From contig NW_027331831.1 in the NCBI RefSeq assembly GCF_033568475.1, forward strand, positions 2,542,001 through 2,606,000: 64,000 nucleotides of DNA. Direction: 5' to 3'. How positions within the stretch are numbered: the first letter of the stretch is position 1; each line of letters opens with the position of its first letter. Source of the DNA: Henckelia pumila (Eukaryota; Streptophyta; Magnoliopsida; Lamiales; Gesneriaceae). Position numbers and translations under genes: made by a program. Below are positions 32,567 to 43,966 of the stretch, piece by piece. The notes beneath the pieces are model-generated. The model saw nothing but the letters and a program-made list of their open reading frames with translations. It ran no database searches and was not told where the DNA came from.

Positions 32567-34562
32567 CATTCTAAACCTTAATTTAAATTATTAATAAATA
32601 TTTTTTCCTCTATATGTCTAAACCTTAATTTAAATTATTAATAAATATTTTTTCCTCTATATGTTGAATTTTTATCTCTTTTACGAATTTTTTTTCCATT
32701 TATCATGTATTATTTTTTCTCTATGAAAAAATCAATATTCTTATCATTTTTATTAATAGAAATTTATATGGTAGGTCTAGCCAAACATGAAGACTCATCC
32801 GGACCTGTTTGTGAACACGTTTGGGTGAGTCTAAACTCGTCTCTTCGGGGCGGGTTTAATACTAAGCTAAGTTTAGACCTCGTCCATTATCATCTCTTTA
32901 TTTAAGTGTTGTTGTTCTTTAAATAAAATATATTTTATAATAATTGGTAATATATATATATATACTATTTGAAAGAAAACTATTACATGTTTAGTTATGG
33001 AATCAATATAATATTTAACATTGCAATTAATAAAAAAATTTGCAATATTTTTGAACAATATAAACCTCGTGTTTCAATATAATTAACAATTTAGAATAAT
33101 ACATTATCAATAATTCATGTAAGCTTATAAAGATAGTATTTAATGTAGTTTTATTTTGTCACAATGTTGATATTGAAACATATGCAATTATTACAGTTAG
33201 TGTTTTTTATTGTTTTCTTGATTAATTTTGAGCAATTATAGTTTGTTCGTATATTGAATTCGTCTTATTTTCTACCTCATGTATGCATTCTTTCAAGCAA
33301 TATTATTTATTTTGTATTTGTTAATATGTGAGATAAGTTAATTAAATTAAATATTTATTTTTTAATTTTTTATCTTTTGTGTTGATTATTTATTTTGTGA
33401 CTATTGATTTATGGAAAACAAATGTAATATGAACAATGCATTGTAAACCTTAATTTAAATTATTGCGCAATTATTTTTTTCTTTTATATTTTGAATTTTT
33501 CTCTCTCATGACTTTTTTTTTTCATTTATCATACGTTTTTTATTTCTCTGTGAAAGAATAAATTATTAACTCAAGTTCTCATCATTTGGTTGATTAATAT
33601 TGAGCAAGTATGATATGTTTGGTACCATGCATTTATTTTTTTTTCTTTCTTATGTATGTATGCTTTGAATCGATATGATTTATTATGTATTTGATAATAA
33701 GTGATATATGTTAATCAAATTAAATTAAATATTTATTTTGTAATGTTTTAATTTATGTGTTAATTACTTGTTTTACGAGTATTGATTTACAAAATAATAA
33801 TAATAATAAAAACAACAACATATATAAAAACAACAATATTTATTTTGTAATTTCTTACCTTATGTGTTGATTATTTATTTTGTGACTATTGATTTATGAA
33901 AAATAAATGTAATATAGATAATTCATTCTAAACCTTAATTTAAATTATTGCGCAATTATTATTTTTTTTTTATATTTTGAATTTTTTCTCTCACTTTTTT
34001 TCCCATTTAGCATCCGTTTTTTTTTATTTTTTTATGAAAGATTCAATATACACATCATCTTAATAGAAATTTTGTGATGATGTCTTTCTCCATCAATCAT
34101 TTACATTTTGATATCGTTATTATTTTATTTTTTCGTTGGACATAAATTTTTTATTACTAAAAATTTTTAGTTACAAAATAGCAATAATTTCATCGTTCCC
34201 AACTATATTCTGCTATGTATCGTTTTCTATTACTTGTATGTCAATACCGTTAATGATTGATGTAATTGTTGGACATCCTCTTTTCTTTTTAATTTATTGT
34301 TTTTTAAAATCTAATTATTTCCTTTTGCTTTTAATATTTTCGTTGTTGAAATTTTTGATTGAATTTTAAATGTCATTAATTAAAAACGTTTATATTTCAT
34401 ATTTTACTTCAATTTTTTTTTCTATTTGAGAGCAAATGGATATTCTTATTTATTTTGGTATATTTAATATTCTTTCATTAATTTCAAGACTATCTCATAA
34501 TTTTTTTTTAATGGTTTTAGCTTTTATGAGGAGGAAAATTAGTTAACTTTTTTTAATATCAA

Positions 34563-34563
<1 letters not shown>

Positions 34564-34615
<52 letters not shown>

Positions 34616-34622
34616 ATATATA
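34564..34622. repeat. (TA)n microsatellite
   Basis: About 28 TA dinucleotides with one TTTATA interruption. Confidence 0.95.
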
Positions 34623-34977
34623 TGATATGTGTGTGTTGGTGTGTTTTTTTATTTATTATTTTAGATTTAAACTTGAGTCTACTTGAATTGATTTATTTCA
34701 ACATGAGTATGTAATTTAATTAACACACGCATATATATATATATATTAATAACTTTAAAAATCTAATATTTTTTTATATTTAAATATGATCTAATGATAT
34801 AATTATTTATCTCAATAGGTCCTTACACAAATTAAAATATATATATGTTTATACAGTCTACAAACAAATAAAAATCAAATATCTGTGTTTCAATCTTTTA
34901 ATATTTAATTAAAATTTTTGAGAAATTTTTTTAAAAATATTTGTGAAAAAATATATTCACTTTATCTACAAAAAAAT

Positions 34978-35165
34978 AGAAAATAAAGTATTTTGATATT
35001 TCAATTTTTTTGAAAACTGAATCCTTATCTAATATGCACACACTTTGAATTTTGACATTATCATAACGAAAATAGAAAATAAAGTATTTTGATATTTTAT
35101 TTTTTTTGAAAAAAAATCCTTATCTAATATGAACACACTTTGTCAATTTTGACCTTATCATAATA
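34978..35165. repeat. Tandem duplication of ~95 bp
   Basis: A block containing GAAAATAAAGTATTTTGATA and CCTTATCTAATATG occurs at about 34978 and again at about 35070. Small differences are mainly in the T runs. Confidence 0.8.
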
Positions 35166-36194
35166 ATCAATTTTACATATAATATAAATATTGATTTACG
35201 TTTATGCCCTGCCTAAAATGTTGTTTTTACTATTATAACTCTATATATTTTTATATGGTTTTGCTTATAGTATAAATAAAAGGACAAAGTTGTTATTTCA
35301 TAATTGTAAAACTTTGACCTTTTATTCACACTTTTATATAGGTATAGAAACATAGATATAGATATAGATTTGAAATCCCCCAACAGTAAACAGATGTCAA
35401 GGCGAAAGAAACTCTTTATTCGCAAAACGAAATTGTCTCATAACAATGTTCAGGCGATAGTGTCGATCGTCTCTAAGATAATAACGACAATAAAAAAAAG
35501 ATAGTAGCACAAACAAATTTTTCGAACGCAGCGAACAAAAGTATATATATATATATCAAAAACTTTAGTGAAAAAGCAAAAGCAAAGAGATTGTATTCAG
35601 TGTTTTTTTTATGCAAACCGGAAACACATATCTACTTAAAATTTAGATATAAAATTTGACACGATTTTAATAATTAAAAAAATTAAAAGACGTACGATTA
35701 TATATTTTCTAGATCCGAAATAACAAAGAGTACAAGCATAAGGCTGTGTTACAGCTCTTAATACGTGAATGGTCCAAAAGCTAAAATTTTATTTTAACAT
35801 ATTTTATTATAAATTATGGTCATGGATGGAGCTAGGTTGTGTTGAATTAATGAGAGTGACCACTTCATGAAACAGACAAATAAGACTTTTAATTATCGTC
35901 TTCTATAATTGTAATTGATTTAAATCTGGTTGTCACAACGGACAATTTAATTAATTAATTAATTTGTACATTTGATTCTTGCAAGAAACATCATGGCCAG
36001 ATTATGTGCCAGCCTACATAGATTTCTTGCAATAGAGTAGTAATGCTCAAATTATCAATATTAGAGTTGAAGAATTAAAAATATATATTTAGATGAAGTC
36101 AATCCTACCAAAACGATTATAAATATCAATTCAAACATTCATCTTCATATTGAAACTTAATTTTTAAATGAACTTATATATATATATAAAATTT

Positions 36195-36316
36195 TGATCA
36201 CCTGCACCCTAGGATGCAGGATTTTTCGTGTGCGATCACTAAAACCCGATACCGGGTTTTAGTGCCGGGTTTTAGTGATCTCACACGAAAAATTCTGCAC
36301 CCTAGGGTGCAGATGA
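36195..36316. mobile_element. Fold-back (near-perfect inverted repeat) MITE-like element
   Basis: Two arms of about 53 bp face each other: the left arm starts TGATCACCTGCACCCTAGG and the right arm ends CCTAGGGTGCAGATGATCA. They differ at only about five positions and are separated by a short centre rich in CCGGGTTTTAGTG. As RNA or single-stranded DNA this would form a long hairpin. No coding sequence is present. The superfamily cannot be assigned; a TA target is possible. Confidence 0.75.
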
Positions 36317-37953
36317 TCATTACTGTATATATATATTACTATTTAATAAAGTGAGAGGATGTTATAGTAACTGTTTTTGGTATTTTTAAGTGAATTTTCA
36401 GAATTATCCTCCATCTATTTTTTAAAAATCAAATGTGTAATTTAGTAGTTTCAATTAATTTTCATATTTTGAAAAGTAACTCCCCCAACTATATTTTAAC
36501 TTTTGAGTTTTTTTTTAAAATAATAATAACAACTATTTTATATATTTTATCTTCTAAAATGATAATTTAATAATTAATACATACATTAATAAAACACACG
36601 CATTGCGTGTGCAAGCCGTTAATATATATAATGGAATATAGCTTTCTTCTAGATCTATCTCTTGAAATTGCATGATAATGAAAGGTTGGAGCTCATGAGA
36701 TATATATACTAATTCTTCGTTGATCAAAAACAAAAGCAATGGAGATTTAAAGAGAGTAAATCAGAAAAAATAATAAAGTATATAAACGTTATTCCTGCGA
36801 GAAATAATTAATGGGATTTGGTCACTGACAAATAACAAAGATTAATAATTCAAGTGCAAGAAGCTGTTTTTTTAATTATTTTGTTCTTTGATAATTGATT
36901 TCAATTTTCATGTTATATACTTATAGTAGACAATTAATTAATCATTTTGGTCCTTGAACATCGATGGGATCACGTGGTCCTTATCAAATCTTTCTTTTCT
37001 TTCTTTCTTCTTTTTTTTTTTTTTTTTTCCTTTTCCTTTTTCTTTATTTTTCTTTTTCTTTTTGTTAAAGTTGATTAAATATTTTTTTCCACGAGGAAAT
37101 TAGAAATGTGTTCCCACCGCACCGACTGGCGACTGCGGCCTAAATTCAAATTAAATTAATAAAGGGCATTGTTTAGTTTGATATATTATTAATATATATA
37201 TAACTTATCTCAATTAATTACGCATAATTTTTATCATATTATTTATTTATTTATTAATTAATAATTTTACATCAACTAAATCAAATAAATTATAATCTAT
37301 CCATCAAATCAAATAATGTATTAACTATTTTTTCTTATTTATTTTTAATTTACATTTTATTACTTATCCATGGATTACTTATCCTATCACTTAAACCAAA
37401 AGATGCCAAAAATAATATTAACATCACTTCCTTGAATTTCTTTTAGAGAATCACTTACTTTAACATAATATAAAATGGCAATTTTTAAAAGGAAAATACC
37501 CTCTCATCTAAGTAAAAAAATAAAAATAAAAATAAGGATGCAATAGATATATATTGAATTTTTTAATATGTTTAATTTCTTAATTAACGTTGCACCTAAT
37601 CGGTTGGGGGTTATAACTAAAGCACACACCAAATATTTGAATTGAAATTTATTTATTTATTTTTTAAGTCAAATAATTTGACTTGCAAACACTTTCCATA
37701 TATCAAAATCAAGATTCGTTTATTTCATGTCCACACATTATTTATCGACTACCGTCGATTTGGGGCTCCTTGAAAACTATCTCAACAGTTGATATTGAAT
37801 TTCTTTTTTTTAAATAAAAACATTTGATATTGAAATTTCAGACCTCATAAAATTGAGAAATCTAGTGGAGGTTTTTTTTAATGTACAAACAAGCATTACA
37901 CCATCTAGATATGATAACAACTGATTTCCTAACTATACAAAAAAATTAAAAAA

Positions 37954-37956
<3 letters not shown>

Positions 37957-38004
<48 letters not shown>

Positions 38005-38023
38005 TATTATTATTATTATTATA
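37957..38023. repeat. Palindromic (AAT)n-(ATT)n microsatellite
   Basis: About 14 AAT units run directly into about 6 ATT units. The two halves are complementary, so the tract can fold on itself. Confidence 0.9.
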
Positions 38024-38887
38024 ATAAATCATGGTGTTTGTGTGTGTGTACCAGATAGTTCTTTTTATACTTTTTATTCACATTCAAGCTAAATAAGCTG
38101 CACTAAAAATAAATATGAACTTTTTTTCCAAAATAATATTTTATATTCATAAATCTTGAATTTTTCTTGAAATAATGAAATTTGTGTTTTTACAAGTAAA
38201 CTGTAAACATATGCATTGCCAACGCGCATTAGTAAAGTTCATTCAAGACTTGATCCACATGTGAATAATATATATCAAGACCATTGAAACTAAATCTAAT
38301 TCTGATTTATCAATGGATTGGATGCATCGGGCACGAATAACAACTTAATTTGAAAGGTTAATCAAATATAATCTATACTAGTTCCGTGTGCATTCGTTAT
38401 GTGCATATATCTAGACGGTTATTTTTATATATATAAATACTCTTGTTAAAAAAATTAAAATTAAAATCAATTATTTTTTAATAAATTTTTTAGATTTTTT
38501 TTTTTACATAAATTTGAATTTAATAATAAAAAAACAAAGAGGTGTAATTTGAGGATCCTAAAAATATTATGAAAAAGTAATATCTATCGTATAGATTTTT
38601 AGAAATTTTATATAACAGAAAATGATTTTTACATTTAAAAATGACCTACAATTACTGAGAAGACAACAAAATTTAGCGTGACTGAAATATGTATCCATTG
38701 TAAACAGCATTCACATAATGTTTTACGCATTGCAAAAGAAAATCATTTACAATAGAAATACAAGTAATCAGACACGTTCCTCCGAACAAAATTTATTTGG
38801 CGCGCGACTTCCATACTCATGAATCGATGTGTTTCCAAAGATATATAAAGGAGGAACCATTACCACCGTTCTTGATCCAGTTGAGAA

Positions 38888-40635
38888 TTACTCATCTTTC
38901 ACCTCCTTTAGGCACACAGGACAAGTCTGCGAGTGACAGATGGGAGACGTTACACGCGTACAATGGAAATACATTATGGTTTACTATACTTTCAACAGCA
39001 AATTTCATCCTCTTCTGATACAAGAAAATGGTCATTTCTGGAGCATCACCGTTCGGACTGGTGATTTGGAATGACTAAAACAAGTGCAGGTGCAAGTAAT
39101 GGGAATGCAGGATAATCCAATCAAAGTGGAAATGAAAATCTACAGAAAGCATACTCATTCTTGCATACACTCGTGATTATACCTTAAAACATGTTCCTGT
39201 GGATTTCATTGTACATGACGATATACCACTTTTTAAGTGTATATGAATTATAAGTACAAAATTTTGTAATACAAATGCACATTTATATTTAGACATGCAA
39301 GAGTACATATCAACTCTATCTCAGTTCATAAAGGTGCATTTTACAATAAAATAATCTTTTAAGTAAATTTGCATTTGATAAGTGATTGGTTTTGTGGTAG
39401 CAGTTCCACATTGCATGATAAGATTCAAATAGATAGGATGAGTTCATCGATGTGGTTGAAGTTGAACTGGCAATAAATAAAGAAGGAAATTATCCTAGAA
39501 AAAGAAGGAAAAAATAATAATACTCACCTTATTCAATCGCAACCAATGAGTGATGCACTTGGAATGATAATGGTGAGCGCATGGCAAAATGATCAGCTCG
39601 GACCTATTCTTATATTCGGAATAGCATATCACGCACCTAAAAAATTGTTGACATGGACAAAACCAAACCAGTCAAATGATTTTCCCTTCATTCAATTGAA
39701 GCAATAGCAATAAGTCCTTGAGTTTTATTGAATGTGCCATAGGAGGAAATCGTCCAAACCTCGAGCAAAGAGGATGTTATTCACCCTTATCCAAAAATGG
39801 CACTGGTAGAAAGGTAAACTCGACTCGTGATACTATACGATATGTTCTTTTCCATGGCCAATAGCTTCAAGGGAGGTGGTGGTGATTATGGTTTTCTGAA
39901 GTAAGGTCTATTTTTATTGGCTTACCTCGAGTGAGGTTGATGTGACTTATCATTCATCATTATTTGTGCTAAAATAGCGTCTTACACTCTTTACACCATA
40001 TTGCTAAATGCTACTTTAAACATGCATTTACCACATAATTTACCAGCAAGGATAATGATAAAAGCCAAAAAACAAGAAAAATAAAAACTCAGTAATAATC
40101 ATACTCTTCTGGTTCCTTTTTTTTCCTTGAGAAAAACCCTGCTTTATATTTGAAAGTTGGAAGCCGAGCTATGATATTTGGTGAGAGTCCTCTGCTTTCA
40201 TTGCCAACAGATTCTCCTAGTGTTTGCAACTCCTAAAACCAAAAATAAATAAATTATTAAATAAAACATTTTATGGTTACTTAAGATTGCCAGCTTTAAG
40301 GATCAATCCAAAACATGCAGTTCATGTGATGTAACCAACCTCATAACTCATGGCATCGGGATCAAAATCATCTTGCTGTAAGTTCTGATTACTCCCCTGT
40401 ATTAAGTGTAAGACAAATCAAGAATTAGGCACAACTCTAATGTCTTGTTGATTAATTGAGTAGAGAAAAAATTGTGCAATTACCACCACAGGTGTTTCAC
40501 TTGAAGATGGCCCGGTGTTAACTGTAGATACAGATGTTACAGTTCCCACTAGCAAGTTAAACAAACGAACATAAGAATGAAAAAATAGTTTAACTAGAAT
40601 ATAATGCTGCAGGCATATGTATGCATTCTCCCAAA

Positions 40636-40694
<59 letters not shown>

Positions 40695-41866
40695 TGCAAT
40701 TTTCTTGTTTATTGTGTTAGTATTATTCGATCAAGCATTTATGTCATGGAATGAACTACTGATGGGAACTTGCACGCATTTGAAGGCCGAAATAGATTTT
40801 TAAACAGCACAACGGAACCACTAATGGTGCCACATGTAAAAATCCCACAAGTTGGATAAACCAAAGGACAGAAGTTCTGATTTGGTATAGATTTTCAAGA
40901 CAAAAGTGGTGTAGAGTCTATAGGTTGAAACAAATTGCACACAAAGTTACAGGTGAAAGCTTGTGACACGTTACTCACATGGAATAAATGAAAATGGTAT
41001 ACAGGATATAAAAAATTGGATTCATGTCATTGTAGTAAGAAATTGTGGATTCATGTCATAGTTATACGAAATCAATAACATAATTTGTGTTCAGTCTACG
41101 TGTATCTTATATTTTCATTATTGTTTAACTCATTGAACTGGCAATCAAGGTGAAAAAAGAAATGCAAAGAAGGGGGCATGGCATAAAGCAATGCAACAAA
41201 GTGAAAAGCTGTGGTAGCACATGTCGTTTGTTAAGAGAGCAACACAAAGGAGCCAAGACGAAAGAGATGGGCAAAGAAGGGGGCATGGCATCACTAATTT
41301 TTAGTTTTTCCAATATTACATAAAACTATATGCTCCTTGAAAATTGGATGGAATCAGTAATATAAAAGAGAAGTTACAAATAAAGAACCATACCATCACC
41401 AGTCTCTGGAACATCAAGACTGTTGAAGTCATCCCCCAACTCCAAGGACCATGCAAATTCTTCATCCAGAGCCAACTGTGATTCAGTACGCGCAGAACGT
41501 GAGGACACACGTTCTAACTGCAGAGTCCTGCTGCTAGGTTGATCGCGGTCATTAATCGTATCTCTTCTGTAATTATTGTTCTGAAAATCAAGAAATGCAC
41601 TTTCCTGTATGAAAACATGCATAGTGTTAATGAATATTTTGAGACCATTGAACGATGAAGCAATATTTTTCAGGAAAATAATTTTTTCAGTTCGCAAAAC
41701 TGCCTTTTGAGATTTGATGTACCTGCTGTACAAGAAATTCTTCAACATCAACATCACCAAATTCCGGAATTGCATCCCTGAGATGTTCAGCAATTTCAGC
41801 TGGAGTCATACCATTCACATAATAATTGTAGACCTCGTTATTCATAATAGACACTTCAGACATCAT
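38888..41866 (-). CDS. RING-H2 E3 ubiquitin ligase, BIG BROTHER type
   Basis: Seven coding exons on the minus strand: 41866-41723, 41604-41394, 40548-40484, 40396-40340, 40232-40105, 39636-39528, 38926-38888. All junctions are GT-AG and in frame, giving 250 aa. The N terminus reads MMSEVSIMNNEVYNYYVNG, with YNYYVNGM resembling BIG BROTHER relatives. Central LALDEEFAWSLELGDDF and MSYEELQTLGESVGNESRGL are family hallmarks. The C-terminal RING-H2 runs ECVIC...CAHHYHSKC...CPVC, with all eight zinc ligands present. Family members ubiquitinate regulators and restrict organ growth; the target here is unknown. Start 41866 or the adjacent ATG at 41863 are both possible. A TC microsatellite sits in the intron between exons 2 and 3. 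Confidence 0.9.
40640..40691. repeat. (TC)n microsatellite in an intron of the RING gene
   Basis: About 25 TC dinucleotides. On the minus strand this is GA-rich and lies about 90 bp upstream of the acceptor of exon 3. Confidence 0.95.
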
Positions 41867-43783
41867 CCGAAAGTGTATTTCTCAAATGTGTCTGGTCACC
41901 GCCCTCAAATCCTATCTTCAAATCCAAGAGAGAAATTAAATAAGTTTTAAAAGCAGAAGCTAAAAAAAAAAGTAGCATTCATATACTCAACATTTTAGCT
42001 CAAGTAGTAGCACACTTTATATTCAATAACCAACTATGTAATAGCAACTAACTTATTAATGTGAATAACATTTAAGTTCGGAAGGGGAAAAGTTCATGAT
42101 ATTTTGTTTGCAGTTATTCATTAGATTTTTCTTTCATTTCATTCGAAGTTCACGGTGCTTTAATTCCAGTCAGGACTCCTCTCAAGATAAGTATCGATTT
42201 ATTGAATTTAGAAGTGACTGAAAAACGCCCATAAAAAAAAACCTTCAGGGACTTATACAACATGAAACTTGAAGCTTTACGGACTAAGAGCATAAGGAGA
42301 AACAAATACTTTAAACTATATTAGAGAGTGATAACATACCTTAAAACATTAAATATCAAATATTCAAAATCCTCAGGGTCATGAATTATGAATACATGGG
42401 CGGTAAAGGATTATTCTTGAACAAGAACGAGGGATTCTAGACTATTTGTGCTTACAGTTCCAGTCATTTCATTTCGAGTGCGAGGAAATAGTTTAGCAGG
42501 AAACAAAACAATAGCCAAGTCAATCTGTACAACTTAATATTTAAAGTTATTTTCTTGACCATAAAAGCCTCTAATCAAAATTGAAGAGATGCATAATATC
42601 AAACAAATGAGCATTATCAACTAATGCTGACACGGAAATTTCTCAAACATTGAAAATTTCAAACGGAAGGTTTCAGGAAATTGCCAGCCACTGAGATACA
42701 AGGAATAGGAAATAGCAATGTAAAATAGAGGTGGGCCAACAAATTGTTTGGTCAGCAACTATGAGATCCAAAAACTCTATGAAAATGATTTGGTTAAAAC
42801 CTCAAAATCACAAACCAAAGCATCCCCTTTACATATCTATGTAGTCAAACAATTACTTAACCGTGTGGGTCGCACCTGAATCCCCTCCTAAATTTACTAT
42901 GCGCTGACTTTGGCCTAGAGCTGACACACACATTGAAACAGTCACACGAAATAGAATACAGAAAGACAAAATTAGATCCTGCTCAGTATAGAGTTCAAAA
43001 TCCAGAAGTAACAGAAACAGGACAAAGCGGGTACTTTTTCTGGAAATATAACTCCACATGTAAACCAAACTAATCCAATTGCAAACCAGCATCACATCTT
43101 GAAGAACTTGACAGAAACCACAGAGAAAAAGCAATGGTTTGTCGAAATTAACACTCGAAGGTGAAATAATGAGCAAAGAAGTCACCTTTTCACCTCTGGA
43201 ATAATGATGGTGAAAAGGGTTCTTGAATCTTGATTCTCCCCCCTTGTTTTCTTGCTATCACACTGTTCACTTTAAAAAATAAGAGTAATGTGAAGTAGCA
43301 AGAAAAGATTGAAGTCATATAATATAAAAAAATGAATAAAGAGCAAATAGAATTTTTGTATGTGGAAGCAGGTGGAAAAAGAAAGCAGTAGACCCCGTCT
43401 ACTTGACCTTTTCTTTCTTCGTTTCTCTGTCAAAATAAAAATATTAAAAATTTCATATTCATACGCACAAAAGATATCTTGCTCAATCCAATGTGACATT
43501 GTATAACCTTCGGGCGTATTTAGATCAAACGATCATAATTGGTCTAAAAAAAATTTTGGGAGCATTTCTGGCCCTTGGATCTGCCGTGGGAGCAGTATCC
43601 CCGTCCAAGATGGAAATTTCCGGTCCACGCAATTAATACGTCTGACTTTTGGGTAACATGGGTCATCTAAGGTCCATTCTTGTTCTGTCTTCTTCCCTTT
43701 CCTATTTCTTAGATAATTAATGTCCCGTAATTATTATCCATCACTGTTTTGTTATTATTCATAAAACACACAAACTTATATAA
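41867..43783 (-). promoter_or_regulatory. 5' region of the RING ubiquitin ligase gene
   Basis: No other gene is seen. The area around 43180-43270 (minus strand) looks like a leader exon, with GAGAATCAAGATTCAAG followed by a donor-like AAGGTGAC near 43185, so a long 5' UTR intron is possible. Open frames here are short and not conserved-looking. A Tat LTR begins at 43784, close upstream. Confidence 0.4.
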
Positions 43784-43966
43784 TGATATACCTCAATAAA
43801 GTGATCTACTTGGATGAACTGAAGAAGCTCCTCCAAATAAAAGATGAACTGCTGCTGACCTGAAATCACTAACAAGAGTATTAAGGGGGGCCGAAAGGTG
43901 TTCCGGCGTATCCCCTCCGACGCTCAAGTCAGATGCTAGGATAGCGAAAATATAGAAAGTGGTGTG
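43784..43966 (-). repeat. Tat LTR (element 2 family), left part of an interrupted copy
   Basis: The first 183 bp of a Tat LTR, starting TGATATACC. It stops after GTGTG, where the chromovirus begins, and resumes at about 54507. With the insertion removed, the LTR is about 880 bp. Confidence 0.9.

Larger units (their letters stand above)
31220..34480. repeat. Cluster of diverged repeat copies
   Basis: Several blocks recur with 75-90% apparent similarity. A block with CATTCTAAACCTTAATTTAA occurs near 31225 (variant), 32568, 32620, 33443 and 33927. A block with TTGGTTGATTAATATTGAGCAA occurs near 32243 and 33585, with a variant near 33216. A block with TGTGTTAATTACTTGT occurs near 32411 and 33753 with variants near 33378 and 33863. 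A final block around GATGTTTTCTCTATCAAT (31380) reappears at 34080. This looks like an old repeat family that inserted or duplicated repeatedly; its class is not recognised. Confidence 0.6.
34481..38887. other. AT-rich intergenic DNA
   Basis: No gene is supported. Besides the separately listed repeats, this holds many A/T runs. A CTTTCTTTC-type pyrimidine tract lies at 36990-37062, and an (AAT)n tract joined to (ATT)n lies at 37957-38023. Confidence 0.5.

Noticed and set aside
40418..40699. Minus-strand ORF with an Arg/Glu repeat (REREREREM)
   Set aside because: The repeat part is the (TC)n microsatellite read on the other strand; only the end overlaps real exon 3 of the RING gene.
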